A stretch of 54,579 nt of DNA from Streptomyces niveus (lineage in GTDB: Bacteria; Actinomycetota; Actinomycetes; Streptomycetales; Streptomycetaceae), in contig NZ_MDCR01000005.1 of NCBI RefSeq assembly GCF_001723055.1, positions 1 through 54,579 on the forward strand, written 5' to 3'. Shown in pieces: positions 46,397 through 54,398 of the stretch. The position numbers and the translations under genes were made by a program. The notes below the pieces were generated by a model that searched no databases, was not told where the DNA came from, and saw nothing but the letters and a program-made list of their open reading frames with translations. Positions within the stretch are counted from its first letter, which is position 1. Each line of letters starts with the position of its first letter.

Positions 46397-47403
46397 GACT
46401 GCGCCCCGTCCTCGGCCTGCCCACCGGGCTCGGCGGCGTCCTCCTTGGCCCACTGCTCCTCGCGCTTGCGGAGAGCCTGGGCAGCGTCGGCTTCACCCTC
46501 GAAGTCGCGGTCCTCGCGGGCCTGCGCTGCCAGGTCGAGGTATGACTGGCGGATCTCGGTGCGCTTCGCCCCGGAGTCCAGCGTGGTGGCGCGGGCCTGC
46601 TGGGCGGCTGTCCTCCAGCGGGCGATCACCTCGCGGGCGGCGGAGGGCTCCAGGTAGTCGCCGCAGTCGCAGGTGAGGCAGGCGTCTTCGAAGTGCTGCT
46701 GCTCGGGGTGCCCGCAGATACACACAACCGTGTTGGCGCGGGCCTGCTCCAGCTCGGCGATGCGGGTCTCGGCTTCCTTCAGCCAGCGGCGCCACGTCTC
46801 GCGGTCTTCGACGTGACGCAGGATGCCTTCCCCGTAGGCGGCGGCCCGTTCCCGCGCTGACGTCCACGCGGACCGGTACCGGCCTCGCTCCCGGCGGGCC
46901 TGCTCCAGCTCCGCACGCAGGCAGTCGCGCTCCTCGATCAGGTCGTGCACCCGGGCCTCGGACACGTCGTACATGACGCGCAGGTTGTCCCGGTCGGCGC
47001 GGAGGTCCCGCTGCTCCTCGTCCGCCACGGCCATCGCGGCATCGGCGTCCTCGTAGTAGTTCGTCCGGTACACCTCGTCGACGGAGGACCAGGGCACGCC
47101 GCCGGGGTTCGCTCGCTCGTACAGCGCCTTCGCGTACCGGTCGCGCCGCTCGGTGTCGGGCACAGGCCGGGCGGTCGCCGGGCTTTGAGGCCCCTTTGGG
47201 GCAGGTGTGGCAGTGAAGGCCGCACTCAAAGACGCAGGCCGGGTGTCGGGCTGCACCCCGGACGCGGGGACGGTGACGCGGGCGTGCTCGGCGTGCGCGT
47301 CGATCAACGCCTGCGCGGCAAGCCGGTCCACCCCCGCCTTCCGCAGCAGCACGTACAACTCGGCGTCGGGACGGATCGTGGGCTCGGGCTCGGGCGTGGT
47401 CAC
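46393..47403 (-). CDS. Coiled-coil zinc-ribbon protein (336 aa)
   Basis: GTG 47403 behind GGAGATC. N-terminus with LYVLLRKAGVDRLAAQALIDAHAEHARVTVP, then a middle with RYAKALYERANPGGVPWSSVDEVYRTNYYEDADAAMAVAD, a long coiled coil (LIEERDCLRAELEQARRERGRYRSAW), and VVCICGHPEQQHFEDACLTCDCGDYLEPS, a Cys-rich knuckle. Similar proteins are frequent in Streptomyces phage early regions. Function unknown; size and coils suggest a scaffold or DNA-associated role. Confidence 0.7.
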   Translation of the reverse strand: MTTPEPEPTIRPDAELYVLLRKAGVDRLAAQALIDAHAEHARVTVPASGVQPDTRPASLSAAFTATPAPKGPQSPATARPVPDTERRDRYAKALYERANPGGVPWSSVDEVYRTNYYEDADAAMAVADEEQRDLRADRDNLRVMYDVSEARVHDLIEERDCLRAELEQARRERGRYRSAWTSARERAAAYGEGILRHVEDRETWRRWLKEAETRIAELEQARANTVVCICGHPEQQHFEDACLTCDCGDYLEPSAAREVIARWRTAAQQARATTLDSGAKRTEIRQSYLDLAAQAREDRDFEGEADAAQALRKREEQWAKEDAAEPGGQAEDGAQS

Positions 47404-47440
47404 GGTTGATCTCCAGTCGGTCAGGTGATGGACTCGGATG

Positions 47441-47471
47441 GCGCCCGCCCCGGGTCGAACGGGGCGGGCGC
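47441..47471 (-). terminator. Perfect 12-bp terminator
   Basis: GCGCCCGCCCCG/CGGGGCGGGCGC with a 7-nt loop, after the 47969-47484 gene and before the GTG at 47403. Stem core is almost the same as at 43737-43767. Confidence 0.8.
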
Positions 47472-47483
47472 ACAGCGGGGTAG

Positions 47484-47969
47484 TCACGCGGCAGGGACGA
47501 GGGCCGCGCACGGCTCACTGCTGTACTCGTCGTCGGGACCGCGCTGGCAGGAGCACGCCCGCTCTTCGCGGATGTGCGAGCACAGCTCGACACCGGGGTC
47601 GGCATCCCCGTCATCGGTGAAGTACTCGTCGCACTCGCGGTCGAGGCATTCGAGGATGCCGACCCAGACGGTCACCCGCTGGTGCTCGGCGGCCGGACTG
47701 GGGACCATGCCGTGCTTCGGCTTGGCGTGCTCGCGGGCGCGGCAGGCAGCCCACGGGACCATGTCGCCCTCCTCAGTGGAGCAGTCGAAGCAGGCTTCAC
47801 CGGCGGGCGCGTCGAGGCAGATGCGGCCGTCTTCGCTCACCGGGTGCCGGTCGGACCAGAGGTCCCACGCTTCGCCGTTGGTGTTCCAGTCGGGCTCGGC
47901 TCCGTGCTCGCAATGGGGGCTGTCGGCGTTCCAGTAGTAGGTGCCGTGTTCGTGCTGGCGGTCGGGCAT
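47484..47969 (-). CDS. Cys/His-rich hypothetical protein (161 aa)
   Basis: ATG 47969 behind AGGAGCAGC. It contains HEHGTYYWNADSPHCEHGAEPDWNTNGEAWDLWSDRHP, then CFDCSTEEGDMVPWAACRAREHAKPKHG and CLDRECDEYFTDDGDADPGVELCSHIREERACSC. Many Cys/His pairs suggest two or three zinc sites. Unknown function. Confidence 0.65.
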   Translation of the reverse strand: MPDRQHEHGTYYWNADSPHCEHGAEPDWNTNGEAWDLWSDRHPVSEDGRICLDAPAGEACFDCSTEEGDMVPWAACRAREHAKPKHGMVPSPAAEHQRVTVWVGILECLDRECDEYFTDDGDADPGVELCSHIREERACSCQRGPDDEYSSEPCAALVPAA

Positions 47970-48021
47970 GTGCTGCTCCTTCGTGGCGCGCGGGCCGGCG
48001 AGGACCGGATCCCGGCGGGGG

Positions 48022-48351
48022 TCAGGTCGTGGGCCGGGTGCGGCGGTACGCGTCGAGCGCGGTGTGCCCGTTGACGACGATGTGCGCGGCGTGCTGGCGG
48101 GCGAGGCGCAGCGCGGTGTCGAGGTCGAACCGATGTGCGGTGAGCCAGTTGTCGCCCCGGTCGTACTCCTTGATCCCGAAGTCCCATTCGCCGTCAGCGC
48201 CGAGGCAGGAGCCGTGCCGGGTGACGGCCCACCGTCCGTCGCCGCGGTACTCGACGTCGATGTTGAAGACGTGCCGGTTGATGTCGTCCTCGGGGAGGAT
48301 CGACACCTCGTAACGGACGGGCTGGCAGGTGGCGTCGGGGATGTCGGGCAC
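48022..48351 (-). CDS. Hypothetical protein (109 aa)
   Basis: GTG 48351 behind AGGAGAACC. It contains CQPVRYEVSILPEDDINRHVFNIDVEYRGDGRWAVTRHG, then FDLDTALRLARQHAAHIVVNGHTALDAYRR. A beta-then-helix protein that resembles Streptomyces phage proteins with the RYEVSxLPxDDxNRHxFxIxVExRG pattern. Unknown function. Confidence 0.7.
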   Translation of the reverse strand: MPDIPDATCQPVRYEVSILPEDDINRHVFNIDVEYRGDGRWAVTRHGSCLGADGEWDFGIKEYDRGDNWLTAHRFDLDTALRLARQHAAHIVVNGHTALDAYRRTRPTT

Positions 48352-48383
48352 GTGGTTCTCCTGTTGGGTCGGGGTGTGGTTGG

Positions 48384-48620
48384 TCAGGCGGCGGTGGGCG
48401 CGAGACTGCGGCGCAAGCGCTGCCGTTCCCTCGGGGAGAGGCCGCCCCAGACGCCGTACGGCTCGTTGGGGATCGCGTGGTCGGCGCATTCGCGTCGTAC
48501 GGGGCAGGCCATGCACACCTCCCTGGCAGGGCCGATCGACTCGCCCTGCTTCGGGTGGAAAATCTCCGGATCGACCTCGGCGCACAACGCGTCGTCGCGC
48601 CACTCCTGCACCCGGCTCAT
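48384..48620 (-). CDS. WhiB-like (Wbl) transcription factor
   Basis: 78 aa from ATG 48620 in an ATGA overlap. Four cysteines at 13, 36, 39 and 45 (C-x22-C-x2-C-x5-C) form the iron-sulfur cluster site; the GVWGG turn is at 56-60 and a basic tail (RERQRLRRSLAP) follows. WhiB proteins bind a 4Fe-4S cluster and partner with sigma factor. Phage copies (for example WhiBTM4) alter host division and superinfection. It lies between the methyltransferase/zinc gene and small early genes. Confidence 0.93.
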   Translation of the reverse strand: MSRVQEWRDDALCAEVDPEIFHPKQGESIGPAREVCMACPVRRECADHAIPNEPYGVWGGLSPRERQRLRRSLAPTAA

Positions 48621-48976
48621 GAGCTGGCCTTCCTCTTGGCGCGCTGCGCACGGCTCGCCTCAGCGCGGGCGGCACGGCACGGTTCGCAGACCGGCTCGCC
48701 GTACCGCCAGTGCCGGTGGGCACCGGCCGCGGTACCGCATTCCGCGATCTTCAGCGGGGTCACGCCGCGGGCTCGACGCGCCTTCAGTCGGGCCGCGTTC
48801 TTCGCTTCCCGGCACGGGTCGCACGGGGGTTCGTTCCGCCGGCGGTGCCGGTCCCACCCGGCGGCGGTGCCGCACTTGGTGATCGCACCCGGGCGACTCG
48901 CCGGCTGCCGTCTCGGGGCAGAGGGTTCGAGACCGAGGTTCACCATGAGGTCGTCCCAGGCGGGGATGGGGCTCAT
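48617..48976 (-). CDS. Two-repeat zinc-ribbon protein (119 aa)
   Basis: ATG 48976 in an ATGA overlap. Two related units: ITKCGTAAGWDRHRRRNEPPCDPCREAKNA and IAECGTAAGAHRHWRYGEPVCEPCRAARA, each C-x7-9-H-x-C-x-x-C. Basic, Arg/Ala-rich tail. Looks like a DNA- or RNA-binding zinc protein. It sits directly after the methyltransferase and may be a partner. Confidence 0.75.
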   Translation of the reverse strand: MSPIPAWDDLMVNLGLEPSAPRRQPASRPGAITKCGTAAGWDRHRRRNEPPCDPCREAKNAARLKARRARGVTPLKIAECGTAAGAHRHWRYGEPVCEPCRAARAEASRAQRAKRKASS

Positions 48977-50679
48977 GCTGCGGCCTCCAGTTCGGCCGTG
49001 GCGTAACGCTCCATCTCGTCCCCGGTGACGGCTTCGACGAGGGCGCAGAGGATGACTTCGGCGGCGTTGGGGGTGACGGCGTTGCCGTACTGGCGGACCT
49101 TGTCGCGCTTCGTGCCGAGGACGATGTATTCGTCGGCGAAGCTCATGGCTCGGCCGATCTCGTGGGGTTCGAGCATCCGGAACCGGACGTCGTTGAGGTC
49201 GACGTCGCCGCGCACGAGGGCGTATCGGTCGCGGGTGGAGAGTGCGCCGATCGGCTCGGCGACGGTCCGGGCGGTGCCGTTGCTGTAGTACGGGACGAGG
49301 ATGTCCTGCCAGGTGACGAGGGACTGGTGTCCTGTCGTGGTCAGGGTCCGCAGCGGCTCGGTTGCCGGGGTGCAGTGCTCGCCGCCCGACCCCTTCCGGC
49401 TGCTGTTGTTCCGCATGACCATCGCGGGCAGTTCCGGCGTGACGAGCCCGTGGTGATTGCCGGACGCGGTGACCGTGGCCAGGGCGTCGGACACCGACCG
49501 GGCGACGGACCCGCCGCCGCGGAGTTCGGCGATGAACGGCAGCCATGCCAGACCGGTTTCGTTGCGGGTCGTCATGGTGCGGAGTGGGTCGTGGGCGGAA
49601 CGGGCTTCTTTCCCGTCGCGGCCCTCCACGGGGACGAGGAGCGGCGGCACCATGAGACCGTCGTTCTCGCGGGTGGTGCGCGCGGCCATCGGCTCGCCCA
49701 CGCTGACCGCGTTGTCCCGCCAGGTGCCGCCGGCCGGGACCATCATCGGGACGGGTCTGCTGAACTTCTTCAGCCCGGCCTCGATGCGGGCGATCGTCTT
49801 GTCCGCGAGGGGCTTGGTGCGGTCGCCGATGCGCTGACCGGGGATGGTCCAGTCGATCGCCGCCGCTGCGGGGAGGGCCCGGGGTTCGACGATCTGGTTG
49901 CGGCAGCTGGTGGACGGGCAGCGGTACACGTACTGGGTGCGGTAGCGGCCCATGTCGCGACCGGGTTGCTTGAAGACCTGCATGGCCTGCACCCACTGGT
50001 CGCAGCCGGAGCACCAGGCGCGCGGGCGCAGCCACTTGTCCCAGTCCGGGGTACGACCGAGGGACTTGTGCCAGTACCCGACGTACAGCCGGTCACGGGA
50101 CTGCGGCGCCTCGTGCACCGTGCGCGGGTTGGCGTGCATCGAGTTCAGCGCGATGATCCGGGTGCGGTAGCCCATCTTGTGCAGCTCGCCGATCCACCGG
50201 TCCCACTGGTCCCACGCCCGCACGTCGGTGACGTTCTCGACGACCCCGGCCTTGACGAGGCCGCCGCGCTCCTGGACGCCGCGCAGATACAGCGGCACCT
50301 CCTCCATCAGCGCCCGGGACTCCTCTTCGAGGTCGGCCGGCTCCTCCTCGTGCTCCTCGATGAGGAGGTCGAGCAGGCTGCCCTGCATCGCGGTGTCGAA
50401 GTCGCGGCGCTTCCCCTTGGCCACGGACCAGTTGGTGCACTCCGGGGAGGCCCAGAAAATGTCGGTGACGGGCCAGTCCCACACGGGTGCCTTGCGGATA
50501 TCCCCGCGGTAGTGGCTGGCCTCGGGGAAGTTCGCCTCGTGGGAGTCGATGGCCTTCGCCCAGTGATTCGCCGCCCTGGTGACCCGCACGTTCGGTACGG
50601 CGTGGGCCCCTTGGGAGGATCCACCCGCCCCGCAGAACCAGTCCATGACGCTCAGCGCGTCGTTGTCGTGGAGACTCAC
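48973..50679 (-). CDS. DNA cytosine-C5 methyltransferase
   Basis: 568 aa from GTG 50679 in a GTGA overlap. Motif I DWFCGAGGSSQG (13-24), motif IV region WASPECTNWS with putative catalytic Cys81 in PEC rather than the usual PC, motif VI GVVENVTDV (ENV 148-150), motif VIII APQSRDRLYVGYW (QxRxR 193-197), and motif X QYGNAVTPNAAEVI. Between VIII and the C-terminus lies a zinc-like CSGC...YRCPSTSC (223/226/254/259) and a repeated R-T-x-T-T segment (DPLRTMTTRNETG, EPLRTLTTTGHQ). No cognate restriction enzyme is seen. Confidence 0.9.
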   Translation of the reverse strand: MSLHDNDALSVMDWFCGAGGSSQGAHAVPNVRVTRAANHWAKAIDSHEANFPEASHYRGDIRKAPVWDWPVTDIFWASPECTNWSVAKGKRRDFDTAMQGSLLDLLIEEHEEEPADLEEESRALMEEVPLYLRGVQERGGLVKAGVVENVTDVRAWDQWDRWIGELHKMGYRTRIIALNSMHANPRTVHEAPQSRDRLYVGYWHKSLGRTPDWDKWLRPRAWCSGCDQWVQAMQVFKQPGRDMGRYRTQYVYRCPSTSCRNQIVEPRALPAAAAIDWTIPGQRIGDRTKPLADKTIARIEAGLKKFSRPVPMMVPAGGTWRDNAVSVGEPMAARTTRENDGLMVPPLLVPVEGRDGKEARSAHDPLRTMTTRNETGLAWLPFIAELRGGGSVARSVSDALATVTASGNHHGLVTPELPAMVMRNNSSRKGSGGEHCTPATEPLRTLTTTGHQSLVTWQDILVPYYSNGTARTVAEPIGALSTRDRYALVRGDVDLNDVRFRMLEPHEIGRAMSFADEYIVLGTKRDKVRQYGNAVTPNAAEVILCALVEAVTGDEMERYATAELEAAA

Positions 50680-51137
50680 GCGGTCACCGCCAGTCGGGCC
50701 GCGGGTGCGGTGGCCCATTGGAACGCGGCGTGTTCAGCGGTGGTGAGTTCTTGGATGATCAGGGCGAGTTGCCCCTTCTTCACCACGGGCCCGATGCGCA
50801 TGTCGGGTCCGACGACGTGGGTGTGGTCGTCGTCTTCGAGGACCCCGGCGTCGACGAGTCCGTCAACGGCGGCCTTGAACGAGGGGTACCAGTTCGCGGG
50901 GTCGGCTCGTCTGCGGGACGGAGGGTGGAGCACTCCGAGGATGTAGGCGTGGCGCAGAACGGGGGCGGTGCCGGCGGTGACGAGTGCGGCGCGCATCGTC
51001 GGGTCTTCGGAGCAGGTGGCCATGGCCGCGCCGCGGATGGCCGAGGTGAGTTCGGCGCGTACCCGGTGGTGGACGCGCTGGTTCGCGTTGAGGAGCCGTA
51101 GCCCTGGTGGCAGCGTGATGGTGAAGGTGCGGTTCAT
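50676..51137 (-). CDS. RusA-like Holliday-junction endonuclease
   Basis: 153 aa from ATG 51137. It contains LNANQRVHHRVRAELTSAIRGAA at the N-terminus, then RADPANWYPSFKAAVDGLVDAGVLEDDDHTHVVGP and KGQLALIIQEL. The D-x-x-N-W-x-x-x-K-x-x-x-D ... DDD pattern resembles RusA (acidic metal-binding residues), which resolves junctions. Phages carry RusA in early operons. Function by family only. Confidence 0.8.
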   Translation of the reverse strand: MNRTFTITLPPGLRLLNANQRVHHRVRAELTSAIRGAAMATCSEDPTMRAALVTAGTAPVLRHAYILGVLHPPSRRRADPANWYPSFKAAVDGLVDAGVLEDDDHTHVVGPDMRIGPVVKKGQLALIIQELTTAEHAAFQWATAPAARLAVTA

Positions 51138-51466
51138 AGGAGCGTCTCCTGCACTGGGTGTGGCGGACAGACGTGATCGGCAATGACCGGGTGCTTGGCG
51201 TGCGGGGTGAAGGTCGGGTTGCGCCAGGTGATGCGGTGGACCCCGAGGGAGCTGGTGATCAGGAACCAGGTCAGCCGCCCGTTGAGTCGGGCGAGGATCT
51301 CTGCGGTGGCGTCGATCGGCTCCGGGTCGGCGACCACGCGGAGTGCTGCTACGCGGCCGGCCCATGCGGTGAGTACGGGGCTGCGGCACCGGGGGCAGGT
51401 GGTGGGTCTCGCGTGGTCGGCTGCGGCGGCGATCTTCGCGGTGATGCCTGGGTTGGGATTGGTCAT
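51134..51466 (-). CDS. Zinc-ribbon hypothetical protein (110 aa)
   Basis: ATG 51466, ATGA overlap on both sides. It contains TTCPRCRSPVLTAWAGRVAALRVVADPEPIDATAEILARLNGRLTWFL and HRITWRNPTFTPHAKHPVIADHVC. The CPRC ... CPPHP pair suggests a zinc ribbon; similar proteins (ARPTTCPRCRAPVL) occur next to primase genes in Streptomyces phages. May be a replication accessory. Confidence 0.7.
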   Translation of the reverse strand: MTNPNPGITAKIAAAADHARPTTCPRCRSPVLTAWAGRVAALRVVADPEPIDATAEILARLNGRLTWFLITSSLGVHRITWRNPTFTPHAKHPVIADHVCPPHPVQETLL

Positions 51467-51726
51467 CGGGTGCCGCCGTGGGGCAGTTCCGTTGCAGTGC
51501 CGTTGATGGAACTGCTGTTGTTGCAGGTCACCCGGGGTGGCAGTTCCATCAGTGCCGTCAGTGCCAGTTTCTGAGCATTAACGCTCTTGTGTGCGCACGG
51601 GGCTGGATTGCGGATTTCAACGGCACTGATGGAACTGATGGGCTTTGACCTGGGGAAACGCAGGTTTTCAATGGCACTTTTGATGGCACTTTGATGGAAC
51701 TGCAACGGCACTTTGATCTTGGTCAT
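51463..51726 (-). CDS. Possible protein overlapping a repeat array (87 aa)
   Basis: The ORF from ATG 51726 has ATGA overlaps at both ends (with the primase stop and with the next start), which argues that it is translated. Yet its product (KIKVPLQFHQSAIKSAIENLRFPRSKPISSISAVEIRNPAP) looks unlike its neighbours, is AT-richer, and is dominated by repeats at the DNA level (CAGTTCC/CAGTGCC). Either a real small protein in an origin region, or a repeat tract that happens to be open. Confidence 0.4.
   Translation of the reverse strand: MTKIKVPLQFHQSAIKSAIENLRFPRSKPISSISAVEIRNPAPCAHKSVNAQKLALTALMELPPRVTCNNSSSINGTATELPHGGTR
51484..51713. repeat. CAGT(T/G)CC repeat array, candidate origin of replication
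   Basis: Half-sites CAGTTCC or CAGTGCC (or their complements GGAACTG, GGCACT[G/T]) occur about a dozen times, at 51484, 51495, 51508, 51541, 51550, 51559, 51622, 51631, 51673, 51685, 51696 and 51707. Steps are often 9-13 bp. A 16-bp sequence, CAGTTCCATCAGTGCC (51541-51556), is repeated exactly inverted at 51622-51637. Local G+C is lower than in flanking genes. It abuts the primase/helicase gene. Confidence 0.75.
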
Positions 51727-54239
51727 TTGTCGTCCCACCGATCGTCAGCGGGCGCGTTCAGCGCGACGTTGATGTACGAGTAGGTGCCGTTCGACCCTTT
51801 GCGGACGATGTTGAAGCGGTCCTTCAGCTCACGGCCGAGCTGGCGAGAGGGCATCGGGTCTTCGCCTTCGCCCCGGCACCACTTCTCATATGCGGAGCGG
51901 AACACCTCGGTGACGGTGCGGACTTGGCTGCCGCCGCCGACGCTGCAACCCTCTTCGAGGAACCGAGCTAGTGCGTCTTCCTCGGCCGCGTACTGCGCGG
52001 TCGCGGCCTTCACGGAGTCCGGGTCTCGGAGCCCGTTGGCGAACACGTCAACCGCGCCCGCGATGACCCAGGCCAGGATCCCGGGGCCTTCCTCGGAAAT
52101 GAGAATGAGGTCGAGGTCCTCGATGACCTCGTCGGGGGTGCGGGTGAAGGGCATGAGGCGCAGGCGCCGCCAGAAGGACTTTCCGCCGGCCGATACGCGG
52201 GGCTGGTGGTTGCCCATCAGCCACAGCTTGTGGGTGGGTTCGAACGTGAAGTGGTCCTGCCGCATGAACCGCGCGGTCAGCCCGTCCCCCCCGGTGAGTT
52301 CCTTCACCTTGGCTTCGTCGAACTTGGCTTCCTGGTTGACCTCGGAGGCGATGACGAGGCGCAGCCCGTGGAGCCGGGCGATCTCTGTTTCGTGGCGCTG
52401 CGCCCCGGCCATGAGGAAGGAGTTGGGCGCTGTGGCCGCGTAGTCCCCGAGGAGGTTGCGGAGGACGTTGAGGAAGACGCCTTTGCCGTTGCCGCCGCCG
52501 CCGTGGAGGAAGGGCAGGATGTGCCACTTCACGCTGCCGGAGGCGGAGTATCCGGCCATGCGCTGTACGTACCGCAGGAGTTCGTTGTCACCGCCGAACG
52601 TTTGGGCAAGGAACTTGTCCCACTTTGGTGTGGCCAGGTCGGGCTCGGGGGCGACCGTCGTCGACCGGGTGTGCATCTGTGCCGGGTCGGGCGGGATGGT
52701 TGCCCCGGTGGTGAGGTCGACCGCTCCGGCGGGGGTGTTGAGCAGCATGCGGTGCGCGTCGAGCTGGCCGGCGTGGGCGACGATCCTGGGGTCGGTCTGG
52801 GCCATGGCGACCATGGCGGAGATCCCGGCCGTGGAGAGTGAGCGGGCCCGGTGCTTCGCTTCGCCTTCCCCGTTGGGAAGGGCGCGGGCGATGGTCCGGC
52901 ACATCTCGCGGACTTCCCCCGCGTCGTCCCAGGCCCATCGGTGCCCGTCCCATCGCAGCCACTTCCCGCGTTGCGGTACGTACCGGATGTCGAGGTCGTG
53001 TTCGTCGACGAGACGGAGCGCGTTCCCGTCGTCGGTACGGGAGTACGTGCTGGGGCTGTCCTGCTCGGCGGTGGGGTGGAGGTGGAGTGCCGCGGTTCCG
53101 TCGGTCTCGGGCTGCTGCGTGGGCACTGAGGTGAGGTGGCGGACGGGTTCCGGCGCGGGTTCTCCGTAGCCGAGGCGGCGCAGTTCGCGCGCGGCTGCGC
53201 TGTGGTCGCCTCCGTGGTTGAGGAGGGCGTGCGCGCCGAATTTGGTGTACGGGCGTTCGGCGACGAACTCGGTGGACGTGGTGAAGACGTAGAGGCGGTC
53301 GCGGTCCCTGGCCCGGCCGGTGGTGGCGGAGGGTTCGCGTCCGTCTTTCGCCGGGCGCTGCCAGTACACGGTCTGGCCGCTGGTGAACAGGTGCCGCCAC
53401 CCGTGGGGTTGGAGGATGTCCGCCCACGAGGCTTTTTGTTCGAAGTCGTCCCCTGGGGTGAGCCCGCCTTCGGGGCGGTCGCCACCGGTGGAGAAGAGGA
53501 ATGCGGCGGCCTCGTCGAGGGGGGCCTGACCTGCGCCTGCGTGGGAGGGTTCTACTTTTGCGACCTCGTCTGAGGGGACTTCGTCGAGCATGCGGGAGAT
53601 CGTGTGGAGCGCCTGGTGCTCGTCGGCGGTGATTGTCGGGCAGGTGGCGGGCCCGCCGGCGAGGAGTTCGTACGGGAGGCCGCTGGGGTGGACGGGGCCG
53701 TGGCTTGGCGCGGTGACGACGAAGCCGCCTTCGCCGCGGGTCTCGATCCACCCGCGGAGGATCTTCTTGTTCGGGTGCCGGGTGAGGAGATCCCTCTCCG
53801 TGTCGGTGAGTTCGTCCTCGCGGGCCAGGCGGGAGGCGAGCTTCGTGTTCCCGGGGACGCCACCGGTGACGCGGTAGTGAAAGTGGAGCCCGCCGGAGGG
53901 CGAGCGCTCCAGCCACCCGGTGGCGATGCGCTCCCACAACTCGGTGAGTCCGGAGGCGATGAGGATCTCGGTGAGCCGATTGAGGACGCCCTCGTCGACG
54001 GCGCGGCCTTCCAACTCGTACATCTCCAGGCCGCCGGACACGGCTCCGGTGATGATGCCGACTCCGGGGTGGGCGTGGGCGAACATAGCCCGGACGTCCG
54101 TCTCGGTGGCGCGTTCGGTTTGTGCGCGCTTCCATTCGCCTTGGGGGCGCTTGCTTCCGTCGGTGCGTACGGCGACGACGGAGCACCCGGTGGCAGCCAG
54201 CGTGATGGCTGTTGCCTGTGTGTCCGGTGTGGCGTCCAA
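51723..54239 (-). CDS. Primase-polymerase/SF3 (D5-type) helicase replication protein
   Basis: 838 aa from TTG 54239 behind AGGGAG; the frame open further upstream is poorer. Residues 1-190 resemble the prim-pol domain: HAHPGVGIITGAVSGGLEMYELEG, then ERSPSGGLHFHYRVTGGVPGN and GGFVVTAPSHGPVHPSG. The acidic motif has Glu (LEMYELEG) where many members have Asp. A D5_N-like middle (MRRTLR-type and VDLTTGATIPPDPAQM) precedes the helicase: LPFLHGGGGNGKGVFLNVLRNLL (Walker A, about 575-595), VIASEVNQEAKFDEAKVKELTGGD and LWLMGNHQPRVSAGGKSFWRRL. Likely primes and unwinds the element origin. Confidence 0.92.
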   Translation of the reverse strand: MDATPDTQATAITLAATGCSVVAVRTDGSKRPQGEWKRAQTERATETDVRAMFAHAHPGVGIITGAVSGGLEMYELEGRAVDEGVLNRLTEILIASGLTELWERIATGWLERSPSGGLHFHYRVTGGVPGNTKLASRLAREDELTDTERDLLTRHPNKKILRGWIETRGEGGFVVTAPSHGPVHPSGLPYELLAGGPATCPTITADEHQALHTISRMLDEVPSDEVAKVEPSHAGAGQAPLDEAAAFLFSTGGDRPEGGLTPGDDFEQKASWADILQPHGWRHLFTSGQTVYWQRPAKDGREPSATTGRARDRDRLYVFTTSTEFVAERPYTKFGAHALLNHGGDHSAAARELRRLGYGEPAPEPVRHLTSVPTQQPETDGTAALHLHPTAEQDSPSTYSRTDDGNALRLVDEHDLDIRYVPQRGKWLRWDGHRWAWDDAGEVREMCRTIARALPNGEGEAKHRARSLSTAGISAMVAMAQTDPRIVAHAGQLDAHRMLLNTPAGAVDLTTGATIPPDPAQMHTRSTTVAPEPDLATPKWDKFLAQTFGGDNELLRYVQRMAGYSASGSVKWHILPFLHGGGGNGKGVFLNVLRNLLGDYAATAPNSFLMAGAQRHETEIARLHGLRLVIASEVNQEAKFDEAKVKELTGGDGLTARFMRQDHFTFEPTHKLWLMGNHQPRVSAGGKSFWRRLRLMPFTRTPDEVIEDLDLILISEEGPGILAWVIAGAVDVFANGLRDPDSVKAATAQYAAEEDALARFLEEGCSVGGGSQVRTVTEVFRSAYEKWCRGEGEDPMPSRQLGRELKDRFNIVRKGSNGTYSYINVALNAPADDRWDDK

Positions 54240-54340
54240 GGTCGCTCCCTGCGTAGTGCTGGTGGTGAAGCTGGTGTGAGTGCTCCCGGGCCGGAGTCGA
54301 TCCGACGCCCTCGCGGCGTGTGCCGGGGCTGAGGTCTGGC

Positions 54341-54384
54341 CCGCGGCCGTCGTGGTGAGCGGTGATCGCACGCGACGGCCGCGG
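54341..54384 (-). terminator. 12-bp GC hairpin upstream of primase
   Basis: CCGCGGCCGTCG/CGACGGCCGCGG around a 20-nt loop, just after the stop of the gene cut by the right edge. It probably ends that gene or controls read-through into the primase. Confidence 0.7.
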
Positions 54385-54398
54385 TGCTGGTGGGACGG

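Noticed and set aside
47900..48620. WhiB gene as host chromosomal regulator
   Set aside because: It is coupled on both sides to phage early genes, so it belongs to the element.
52588..54186. 532-codon minus-strand frame inside the primase gene
   Set aside because: Almost only Arg/Pro/His; this is the +1 shadow of a high-GC gene.
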